Positions 43,195 to 55,700 of a stretch of DNA of 64,000 nucleotides are shown piece by piece. Each line of letters begins with the position of its first letter. The first letter of the stretch is position 1. Origin of the DNA: Acholoe squamosa (Eukaryota > Annelida > Polychaeta > Phyllodocida > Polynoidae); the NCBI GenBank assembly GCA_949317995.1, contig OX439041.1, forward strand, positions 13,609,501 through 13,673,500, in the 5' to 3' direction. The position numbers were made by a program, and so were the translations under genes. The notes beneath the pieces are model-generated. The model saw nothing but the letters and a program-made list of their open reading frames with translations, made no database searches and was not told where the DNA came from.

Positions 43195-46100
43195 GTGAGT
43201 ATGAACAATGTATCAAAAGTGGTGACAACCCCACCCAAACGTAAGGCAGGGAAGACCTGGAGTTAGTCTCCCCTTATTCACTACACATAGTAAATAATAA
43301 CCATAAGCATACACCATAATCTGAAGAGCTTTGGTGTAAATTGGACCTTTCAAAGCCACATGTATTGAGCCATCATGGAAATCTTTCTTCTATCCTACTA
43401 TTGACTTCTGGGTTGATAATTCATTAATTACCATTTATCTCATTATGAGGTAATTATATTTTGTCTACATTTTATGTTTTTCTTAGTCAGAAAACCTGAT
43501 TCTTCTTATTTTTCATCAATTCCTTTCCTGCTTTTTCAAGAATTTTGTAATTTTTAGATAACTTTTGAATGTACATCTATTCATTTGATTTATGTATTGG
43601 TCTGATCATGATTTTCAACATGGATAAAAAGTTTATTTACTTTGATAAAATTAGCATGGTAAAAGCTCACAGAATAGATAGAGATTTAATTCTCAGCACG
43701 TTCTATAAATAGATATACTGAATAAGGAAAATTCTCTAATTTTGTAGCAACATTAAAGGAAAGGAGTATTCAATATAAGAGTTGGAGGTGGTGTATTATG
43801 TATAAGAGATTCTCTAGTTTGTCTTTTCACCACCAGGTGTGTTCCTCGTCCCTTATTGCCTCACTTTGGCCTTGGCTGGAATCCCACTTTACTTCCTAGA
43901 AGTTGCGATTGGTCAGTATGCCTCCCTTGGACCAGTCGGTGTATGGAAAATGGTGCCACTATTCAAAGGTAAGCATCCTTTAGATATTACAAAAGGTCCA
44001 GGATCTATGGTTTAAAAGGGATCTCTGTGAGAGCCCCTTTTACCATATGTGCATCCATCTGATATCAAGCAAAATTAATCTACATGGACAGTTACAATGA
44101 AGATTGATTACCATCATGCTGTAAAACTGACCCAACCGATTTTCTGTAGAAAACTATTCAATTTATTCATTGATAGCATATGACAAAATAATTCCATTAA
44201 TTGATCAATACCCTGTGATGCTAACTTCTTGTAGTGCATGTTTTCATGAGGATTTATCTAAAAATTGATGAGAGGTCCAAGATGATTTAGATGATTTTGC
44301 ATTGAATAGTAGTGCTATGCCATGACTCAAGCTTTGCCACACTCCACTGGAGAATAACCCTCTTTATGCTTTTAGGGAAGGGACTTCCAACCCCAGACAA
44401 ATCAAAAGTCATCATCTTCATTTTCTCCAGGTTTAGGGATCGGTGCAGTATGTGTGACCGGTATAATCAACATTTATTACACGACGCTGCTCACCTACGT
44501 CCTCTTCTACCTGTTTGCCTCCATGACGAGTGAGCTGCCCTGGGCCACCTGCGGAAACCCCTGGAACACCCCCGCTTGTAGTCTAGTAGTGGGTGATCGA
44601 GGTAAGCATGCTATATTGATGTATGTTCATATTGTATTTTTTGGCCTGAAAAAAGCATATATATGGGCACTTGTTCATATATCATGGTCATTAGTTGCTT
44701 GTTTGTAACCCTGGTGAATGTACCTGCCACAACTGCATTTGAGCGTCATGCCCATTTGTCGGCATGATGCATAATTGCAGTTCTGGGATTGCAATCATGC
44801 AGCATGCTGATCTGACAAGGGAAACTATTCCGACTCACAGGCTATGTTAAGAGGTGGTGGCTTAACGATGAACTTTTGAAAATTATCTAAGCCCATGTGA
44901 AAAGCAATAAGTTCAGGGATGTCGGAACGGGGGATGGCATGCACCCCTACAAACCCTAGCCATGAGACGAATATAATGTGGCCAATATACATTTCTTATT
45001 GAACTCAGTCATGTACTCGCAATATGACCTAGAATAGCAGGAAAATGTTTGAATTTTCAAAACTTTAATTCAAAAATCTATAAATCATTTAAAGTGCTTC
45101 AGACCCACTTGAGATGCTTTTGCCAACCCCCTAAAAAAATGTATCTGACACCCCTGCAAAATATTGTCTTTTCTATTTTATTGCCTTTATTCTATTTTCT
45201 ATTTCTACTTAATTAATTTGAGTAATCCGATTTAAAATTCAAGTTAACTCGACTGCAGTTAATTTAACTGCACCAAACAACATCACCAACATCATAAATG
45301 GGACACTCACAACGATGATGCCTGCATTCAACAGCAATCTTACCGCTCCCAACACCACGGCCCTGTCTCTCCGGCCGTCCACCCCAGCAGAGGAGTACTT
45401 CGAGTAAGACACCTATGTAGATGAATGTGAATAAAAGATATCTCTACACTCATAAATGTTGTAGATTGCTTTCGAATAGTAGTACTCAAGACTACTCGGC
45501 AACATTTTGGTTATGATGCATATATTGATGATTTCCTTTTCACTTATTACAGGCGTTACGTGCTGGAGTTGTCTCCGGGTATAGACCAGCTCGGGTCCTT
45601 CAGATGGCAGCTTGTGCTCTGTAACATCTTGGCGTGGGTCATCGGATACCTCTGCCTCATGAAGGGAATCAAATCCGCTGGCAAGGTGTGTTTGCCATCT
45701 CCATGTCTCAGCTATAGGAAAAGGAAGATGTATATAGAACGAAAATGTGACTTTTTCACAGAAGTTGCTTTTGCAAGTAGCCAAAGAGCCATCCATAGCC
45801 TCAAACCTTTACACTTCCATACATGTGTCATTTTAGGTAGTTTATGTTACGGCTACCTTCCCTTACATCGTGTTACTGATTCTGCTGATCCGTGGCCTCA
45901 CGCTGCCTGGCTCACTGGAGGGTCTCAAGTACTACCTGATGCCTGATTGGAATAGGCTGCTTGAAACCAAGGTAAGTTAAACCTTTAAGGACTGCTGATG
46001 CATTGACACATCATGCCCACTGGTCAGCATGATGCAAGAATGTTACTTGCCAAGGCTTCATTCATGCATCATGCCGACCCTGTGGGGTAGATACACTCCT

Positions 46101-49100
46101 AGAGGGTCTGCATGATGCTGCAATGAAGTGATAAATAGGCAAATGTCCATGACCATGGAATATTTTGTATCATATTCACCGAGGTGAGGCTGTCAGTATT
46201 CAACGATGCCCTATAGGCAGAGTTGAATGCGGACAGGCCTCACTATGGTGAATGTGATGCAAAAATGTTCCGTGGGAGTGGACATTTGCATTTATGTCAT
46301 GGCCTTCAGGGTTAATTAGACTTTAGATAGACAAATCAACTTATTTTATCATACATGAATCACATGATCATTAGCCATTGAATACAGACATATTGTATTC
46401 AATGCCCCCCACTTAATACGGCAGCTCTAGTACTCAACTATAGTAAAGTTCGTATCAGCCCTGACATAACGAGCAGACTTCCTAGCACTTCATTGGTGTA
46501 TCATGGCAACAAATGGGCATGATGCTCTCATGCAGCCAGCATCTTTTGCTCTATTATGGTGCAGTTTTCAGAAAGAAATCCACCACCATTGTGTAATGTC
46601 ATTAAAAAAGGAAAACCCAAAATGTTGTTCTAATTCCAAATTAGCTGGGGAGCCAGATCCCCCATGTCCAATATCATTCAGTTTTGTCTATGTATTTAGA
46701 TTTCTTTGATCCAAATAATTATCACATTGAGACCGTTTGTAGCCTTCTGCTAACTGATGAGCATACAATATTTTATCATATTCCTTCTATAGCATGTTCA
46801 TGGCATGATTCTTTATTCATGCTAGTATCCTCAGGACTAAAGCCTGGATCATAGGTTACCAACCTTATGCATGATACCATTAGATAAGGATACATTGACA
46901 TATATATTACCTAAATAGGCACATGCCGGGAAAATGGATTTATGGGTTATACTGTATTCACGGAGGGTACATCAAGAGCTTCAGAATAATTTTTGTTTCA
47001 TCAAAATAGATTTAGTTGTAAATCTCTGCTTAATTTTCAAAATTAGAAGTGGCTGTCATTCATTCTGAGAAATAAACTCAAAACATAGGCCTTTATATCA
47101 CTGTATAGTTATACAGAAGAGAGAGAGGGGCACCTTTGTATCATTGTCGACTCTGTATGTACTAACTACACCCAAGTCAAGCCGATGTTCATCATGTTTG
47201 ATCTTTGTTCTCACAAAACCAAAAAAAAAAAAAAATGTTGTGTTCAGGTAATGCTACCTACTCTCCTTTTTTGGCCATACCCTAATTTTTCATGGCCTTT
47301 CTTTTGGAGGCGGGGGCAGATTTTTTTAGCGCTCATGGACAAAAATGGAAAATGTTTTGGATCATGCATGTCAAGTTTGCATTAAAAGATACAAAAAAAT
47401 TCAGTTGGCCTTAGAAAAGGTCTTCAAAATAAATAAAAGTAAAAATGATAAACCCTACTTAGTACCTACCTACCCTATAGTCTTTCTTGAGCCCGTTACC
47501 TGAGCACAACATTTCTTTTTACGCTCAATCACAGTACAATAGCAGCAGACCATGGTGTGCTTAACCCATTAAATGCCGTTGATGCCCAGTCATCATGATG
47601 AATGAATGCATCCCTGGTGAAGCAGACGCATCCACACTTCACTGATGCATCGATGTATTATCAGTCTTTAAATTATTACTAGTCTGAGTTCCTCATGGAT
47701 TCAAATGCACACAATACTCACTCTGCTTTTTAAATGTTGTAAAAGTAAAAATTCCCACACACCTTTTCTTTTTAATCAGTGCTGCATTTATAAGCAATTC
47801 AAAGATGACGAATCACTTGGTAGTTTTGCGTCCTTTCATTTCTCAAGGCTAAATTTGAAAATTACCTTCTGTTGCTAAATAATTCAAATATAGTTTCCAT
47901 TAAAGCCCACCGAAACAGTTATTATACACAGCATTATGCTCATATATTGTGAACATTTCCCCCCATGTACACAGAACATACACAGGCACCACTATCAGCT
48001 GTCACTACAATTTGAACACCTGCTAACAGGACAGACTATGATACATATAGTATTCAGAATTATACCACGACTTCTGGGTTACACAGTGCTTTTTGGTGGC
48101 TATTCCCATCCACATATCTGTCGATATTGCACACCCTATAGGCTGTAACATCAATTTCGGAAGGCGTGCGGTTATCCATGGATAACCCGCACCCTGTGCG
48201 GTTATCCACGCCTCTCAAGTCCCTCCATGTCATATTTTACATGTTAAAACCCACAAAATCTTATGACCTGGGCAGGGCTTGAACCTCCAGTCTCAGATCC
48301 CAAATCCAACTCCCTATGCATTGCGCCACAGGGACTGATGAGAAACGCTCGGTTCGAACCACGTCTGGATATGATACAATAGGCAGGTTTAGCAACCACT
48401 ACGTAGGCAATATAACTCAGACATGCAGCATACTTACATCACTGCTACGTCTACGTAAAATCAGATTTGAGTGACGTACGTCGTCATTGCTCAACCTCCC
48501 TAATGCCCGGGAAGTAGACGACTGCGCGCTGTCCGCTACCATAACCGCAGGACGCACTCAAACATAGCCAAGCCTGCACGGCCGCTCAAGGAGTAGACGC
48601 CGTGGCCTAGCGGTTAGCGCTTTGCGCTCAGCCGCGTGAGGAACGCGGATCGAGCCCCGGTCTGGGCACATGTTTTTTCGCCGTGTGCGCTGTCGCTGTC
48701 CACTGCCGGGAGAGGAGGTGTATTATACACAAACATAACCGCGAGAAGCATCTTTTTTCGCCGTGTGTGCTGTCGCTGTCCGCTGCCGGGCGAGGAGGTG
48801 TATTCTACACAAACATAACCGCGAGACGCATTCAAAGCCTTAGCTGTCCACTGCCGGGCGACAAGGTGTATGTACACTATTTTTCACTGTGTGCCGCTGC
48901 CAAGGCTAGCCGAGACGGGGGCTGTCACTGTCCGCTGCCGGGCGAGGAGGTGTATGTACCTGTGTACACACACTATGGCTGGAGTCCCGGGGAGGGGGAA
49001 TAATTTTTGTTTTCAACTTGAATTTATTGGTATTCTATTGATTATTTATTGGTTTCATGGTATAAAATAAGTAGTCAATGGATAATTCATGACTCGTGTG

Positions 49101-52100
49101 TGTTAGCAAAGGCTAATAACACTCGGCCTACGGCCTCGTGTCATTATCCTTCACTAACACACACTCGTCATGAATTATCCATTGGTTACTTGTTCACTAA
49201 AGCTAGAGTTGGGCTATCACTCAAACATGTAGACTCACCACATCCCTCTAATCAAACAGCATCAACTAGACGACTTTTCAGCCCCAGTACAGACGCTTCA
49301 TCTTGATGACTTTAGATGGTCCAGGCACATTGCCCCACAGGATGACCCTATCATGACAGGTCATGAAGTCTTAGTGGTCATCCTGGGCACATATTAGTTG
49401 TCAACATTAAGGGTCTGTGCCAGGTCTGACAGGCTAAATCTGACTCTATCAACTCTACATTTTATTTGTGTGTGTACTAGTCAAACATTTAATAGAATAA
49501 TCGACTGTCACAGCTCAACTTGGTTTCATCTTGTCACATATCTTTGTGATTCAGTTTGTGAATGAAGCAATATACTAATTTAGACATTTATGGAACTGTC
49601 TCTGTCAATGTCTGAAAGCCCTGTCACAAGTGTTGATTTTAATAACTCCTCGTCACAGTCTTTCACACTCTGTCGATTTGTACCCATGTGGAGGCACGTT
49701 TTTGCCCAGTGGAACGTTTCAATCAACACTGGCAACTAATTGATGTATGTTGATAGTGTCAATCAACCTGTCGTCTTTTTCAATGACTCCATTTTCATTT
49801 TGTCAACCATCACTTTTTCAACATTAGATCAACAGTTGACATATCAATGTTGAAATATTGTTCCCAGTTCAAAGCTGCTTCATTTTCAAATTTTAATCAC
49901 CTTGTAAACAACTATCAATGTTGAAACTATGTTGAAATAACATGGAATCAACATAAAATTACAAACCTTAAATTAGCACTGATTGTCAGATGCCTAATCA
50001 CAGTTGATTTGATTAATTTGTGTAAACTCTCAAATTCAAACACAGGGACCTACATGTATTTCAACCCTGAGTCAACTGTTGCAAACATTGATTCAACATT
50101 GATTGACGTCACTCTGCCCACTAGGCGACGGTACCTACTGCCCCATGGGCCCTGAATGGGGGTCCCTATGTCACATGTCGATTTCACGAAATGTTCATGT
50201 CACATGCCATTTAATCCCTGTATTCCCTGTCGCCTCTGAGAATCTATCATGTCGGATTTAAGATGTCAATAATTCATTACCACATATCACATGTAAATTT
50301 GTAGAAATGGTGAAGTTTTGTGTGAAAGCCCATTAAGTGGTCTATGATGAATCTATTGGAGCAAATACATTGCTATTGCTTCCTTGTAGGGCCTCTCTGT
50401 TACCTAGCAACAGCCTGGGGTGTTACCTAACAACAGTCTGGGAGTCCAGCTGCAAGCAATGTTTGTTTTGATATTGTATAATTATGATTTCTATTCAAGG
50501 TCTGGGGAGATGCAGCCTCCCAAATCTTCTTCTCGCTTGGTCCGGCGTGGGGATGTCTGATATCGTTTGCATCTTATAACAAGTTCCACAACAACTGTCA
50601 TAGGTAGGATGATGTGTTATCCCTTAAACCTTTCAGACTTTAAAGGCTGGGAATACAGTAGTGCTTCATGGTCATTAGTCCTCATGATTCACCATTGCAG
50701 TGCTTGCACATATGCTCGTCAGCACTTCATTGGTGCATTATGACTACCCTTTGGAATTGTATCGACTCGGTAAGGTTGAGGTGATGATCGTATTAATGTA
50801 GCCCTGGTCAGGTACTTGTCAGGGCTGCATTCATGCATCATGATGACAGGAGGGCCAGGTGTATTAATTCATTAGCAACTGTTCAAGGGAAACCTATAAA
50901 AATTTTTTTAGTACAAAGTCTGGTTTTAGTTCTTGGGTCTAGACACTTTTCAGTACCTAAGTTGGATAGTAAGCCTAGGGTCCTAGTACATGGCTATGGG
51001 CCCCGAATCACTTTGCTAGACATTTGGGCTGCCCAGCTCAGCCTCAGAATGCTGCAAGAAGTACAGCAGTATTGACTAGCTACTGGCAATACTACCAATA
51101 TCCAGCCCCAGGTGGCAGCATCATACAGACAGGGCACCAGGTCATTCTCAACATCTGCCAATACTTAGATATTGACTGGTTACATGTTCTCATAAATATG
51201 CTGAGCTGGGCAACCGATATGTCTAGCAAAATGATTTACATTCCCCAGATATGTAGCAATCCAGAAAGCAATCTTTGGTTTTCTATCCAGGATTGGTATT
51301 CTACAAAAGAATCTCATTTGGACCCAAGGACTATTTCTATTAATCCATCATACTTTTATTATACACCCTACAGCTTCAAATACCTTGTGACTTTTGAACA
51401 GTTTCATCCATTCACATTTCAGAGACTCTGTGATCGTGTCGTTGGTCGGCTGTGGTACATCGGTGTTTGCAGGTTCCGTCATCTTCACCATTATAGGATT
51501 CCTAGCACACGACCTACAAGTAGATGTTGGGGAGGTCATGACATCAGGTAGGCACATTTACCATAATACTTCATGTGTAAGGCGCACCTTGTGTATTTTG
51601 TCTACTCAGACTCATCCTATAAGACATCATGTATTTCGTATTCCATTGATGCATTCAATTGATATAATTTTTATACATTCACACTCTCAGTCCCCATTGT
51701 AAATGGGCTATAAAGACCACTGTCGTGGGTACAGTATAACCCATATCAAGTCATTGGATTTGTACTGACAGCACCTACCACTGTTGACCAGGAATCTACT
51801 ATAAAACCCTTGCCCCAGTCTGACAGTGCATCAATACTGTAGCTATGGTGTGTAATGCTAATAAACTGTGTTACAGGACCGGGGCTGGCCTTTGTTGCCT
51901 ACCCGGCAGCCTTAGCGCGTATGCCGGTTGCACCGTTTTGGTCCATCCTATTCTTCCTCATGCTCATCACCACAGGCCTGGACAGTATGGTAGGTATAAT
52001 TGAGGCCATTTTATTTTTAAATAAGATAACTTTCCACAATCATGGTGTATAGTTCTAATAAACCATGCTCACTGGTCATTATGATGTATGAATGCAGTGC

Positions 52101-52581
52101 TGTTGTGTCTGCTCACTTTAACCGCATCATTGCGTCATGTTGACCAATGCGTACCATTAGACCCTATAATTATACATGCAAAGTTACGTCTTTTATGCAC
52201 CAGGCAGCGCCATCAATGGAAATCATGCAAAAAGTGTGATTTGCAGCCCGACCATTATGCAACTGAGACTGTACCCCAGGTACAGAGGCAGCAGCTCATT
52301 AGTAGTCCACCTCACATACAGAAGGATCTCAGCCAATCAGAGGCTGGCACCCCCTGCAGCAGATGCATCTGCCTCTGTCACTACGGCAGCCGTTTTTTTG
52401 TCAGTGAATTCCATTGATCCAATGCACAAATCATCCAATTAATTAAGGTTTATTAAGAATTAGGAGCTGTAAGTAGAAGAAGTGCATGGTAAAGGTTGAT
52501 AGACAATACAGATACCTATATCTACCACTGGTAACACTTTGGGAGCTTGCTGCCTCAGATACAGAACGACCTTCTCCCCTA

Positions 52582-52622
<41 letters not shown>

Positions 52623-52718
52623 GCCTCTATCTCTCTCTGTCTCAAGTACAGAACGACCCCCTCTCTGTCTCAGGTACAAAACGACCAGCCGCCACCCCGT
52701 CTCTCTGTACCCCAGGTA

Positions 52719-52789
<71 letters not shown>

Positions 52790-55700
52790 CTATCTCTCTC
52801 TGTCTCAGGTACAGAACAACCCCCTCTCTGTCTCAGGTACAAAACGACCAGCCGCCACCCCGTCTCTCTGTACCCCAGGTACACACCCCATTCCCTTTGT
52901 ACCCCTGGTACATATCCCACCCCTACTGTGCCTCAGGTACACATCCCACCCCTACCTTACCCAGGTACACATCCCACCCCTACTGTACTCCAGGTACACA
53001 TCCCACCCCTACTGTACCCCTGGTACACATCCCACCCCTACTGTACCCCAGGTACACATCCCACCCCTACTGTGCCTCAGGTACACATCCCACCCCTACT
53101 GTGCCCCTGGTACACATCCCAGCCCTACTGTACCCCTGGTACACATCCCACCCCTACTGTGCCCCTGGTACACATCCCACCCCTACCTTACCCAGGTACA
53201 CATCCCACCCCTACTGTGCCACAGGTACACATCTCACCCCTACTGTGCCTCAGGTACACATCCCAGCCCTACTGTGCCTCAGGTACACATCCCACCCCTA
53301 CTGTACCCCTGGTACACATCCCACCCCTACTGTGCCTCAGGTACACATCCCACCCCTACTGTACCCCTGGTACACATCCCACCCCTACTGTACCCCTGGT
53401 ACACATCCCACCCCTACCCTACCCAGGTACACATCCCACCCCTACTGTGCCCCAGGTACACATCCCACCCCTACTGTGCCTCAGGTACACATCCCACCCC
53501 TACCTTACCCAGGTACACATCCCACCCCTACTGTGCCTCAGGTACACATCCCACCCCTACTGTACCCCTGGTACACATCCCACCACTACCTTACCCAGGT
53601 ACACATCCCACCCCTACTGTGCCACAGGTACACATCCCACCCCTACTGTGCCTCAGGTACACATCCCACTACTTCTGTGCCACAGGTACACATCCCACCC
53701 CTACCTTACCCAGGTACACATCCCACCCCTACTGTGCCTCAGGTACATATCCCACCCCTACTGTGCCTCAGGTACACATCCCACCCCTACTGTGCCTCAG
53801 GTACATATCCCACCCCTACCTTACCCAGGTACACATCCCACCCCTACTGTACTCCAGGTACACACCCCATTCCCTTTGTACCCCTGGTACATATCCCACC
53901 CCTACTGTGCCACAGGTACACATCCCACCCCTACTGTGCCTCAGGTACACATCCGACCCCTACCTTACCCAGGTACACATCTCACCCATACTGTACCCCA
54001 GGTACACATCCCACCCCTACTGTACCCCTGGTACACATCCCACCCCTACTGTACCCCAGGTACACATCCCACCCCTACTGTGCCTCAGGTACACATCCCA
54101 CCCCTACTGTGCCTCAGGTACACATCCCAGCCCTACCTTACCCAGGTACACATCCCACCCCTACTGTACTCCAGGTACACATCCCTGCCCTACTGTACCC
54201 CTGGTACACATCCCACCCCTACTGTACCCCAGGTACACATCCCACCCCTACTGTGCCTCAGGTACACATCCCACCCCTACTGTGCCCCTGGTACACATCC
54301 CAGCCCTACCTTACCCAGGTACACATCCCACCCCTACTGTGCCACAGGTACACATCTCACCCCTACTGTGCCTCAGGTACACATCCCACCCCTACTGTGC
54401 CTCAGGTACATATCCCACCCCTACTGTACCCCTGGTACACATTCCACCCCTACTGTGCCTCAGGTACACATCCCACCCCTACTGTGCCTCAGGTACATAT
54501 CCCACCCCTACTGTGCCTCAGGTACATATCCCACCCCTACTGTGCCTCAGGTACACATCCCACCCCTACTGTGCCTCAGGTACATATCCCACCCCTACTG
54601 TGCCTCAGGTACACATCCCACCCCTACTGTGCCTCAGGTACACATCCCACCCCTACCTTACCCAGGTACACATCCCACCCCTCCCTTACCCAGGTACACA
54701 TTCCACCCCTACTGTACCCCAGGTACACATCCCACCCCTACTGTACCCCTGGTACACATGTACCTGCACTACGACAGTCTTACCATTTAAGGGCTGCTAA
54801 TGCAGGAGTACAGCATGCCCATTGGTCATCAGGATGCATCCAAGAAGTGCAAGTGAGACTGCTCGCCTGGCACCAATGAACTGCTGTTGAGTCTGCTCGC
54901 CAGCACCTCATTGGAGCATCATGAAGACCCCCCCAGGGGTGAATCAATCATGTATGGTTGTCATTGTTTTAGCCCTGGCATTAAATGATAATAACAGTAA
55001 CCATCAATAACCTTTTTTCCTGGCAGTTCGCCCAAGTTGAGGTGGTTGTAGTGACGCTGACAGACCAGTTCCCGAACACGCTGCGCCCCCGCAAAGGACT
55101 CTTCACCCTGTTTGTTTGCTTCATCTACTTCCTACTAGGACTGCCCCAACTAACCCAGGTAGGTAACTTAGCTGTGTACCTGTTAACGATAGGTTAGGAG
55201 TTCCATCTTTGAGATGTGTGATTCTTTTTTATCATGAACAGTAGTTTAATACTTAAAGAAGAAAGTTTTGTTATTACACCTATGACTTTGCCAGCATGTG
55301 TTATACCGCATCCATAGAGAGATGCTGATTTGGACTGCCCCGCAGGGTGCTTTCTCTGACGTTTGGCCTGGCTGGAGTCATTAGAGAGTGGGGTGGTGGC
55401 GGAATTTTGACAGTTGGGGGAAAAAAGAACAGCTTTTTTTTCAGAGTGGTTTATCTATCAAACGTGGTTAACCTCAGGGATATCTATTGATCAGGTATTC
55501 CCACACATGCTATACATGAATTTTGATATATTTGTAAACTTTCAATGATTTATAACCCCCAAAATGCACAAAACAGTGAATATATGTGAGAAAGTTCCCA
55601 TGTTTGCCACTGATAGTGTGACTGAGAAATCACCCATCAACCATAGGGATAACATTGTGTGTTGCCACCTTAGCTGGAGTTGCCTGTCAGGGTTATACTG

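Larger units (their letters stand above)
45972..50499 (+). other. SLC6 intron f, 4.5 kb, repeat-bearing
   Basis: Contains ATGCATCATG-type repeats (about 45990-46125, 46490-46540, 47566-47660), an 18-base palindrome at 48170-48187, two tRNA-derived SINEs, a 109-base foldback and a degenerate element with CCCAGTGG-type ends (about 49697-50127). No coding exon seen. Confidence 0.7.
51990..55026 (+). other. SLC6 intron i, 3.0 kb
   Basis: Occupied mainly by CT microsatellites and the 29-base minisatellite; one palindromic repeat at each side (about 52060 and 54800). Confidence 0.9.

Noticed and set aside
48270-48336. Functional tRNA gene
   Set aside because: A and B boxes are present but the cloverleaf stems do not pair well; better a SINE or pseudogene.
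51024-51551. Single 175-codon ORF over SLC6 intron g and exon h
   Set aside because: It reads exon h in the wrong frame; TM7 is in another frame set by the splice acceptor at 51421-51422.
52870-54760. CRISPR-like array
   Set aside because: Units abut directly with no unique spacers; it is a minisatellite in animal DNA.
52486-54879. Three overlapping ORFs of about 750-800 codons
   Set aside because: They are the three frames of a 29-base tandem repeat without stops, giving the same 29-residue peptide cycle; no start context or family, and they lie in an SLC6 intron.
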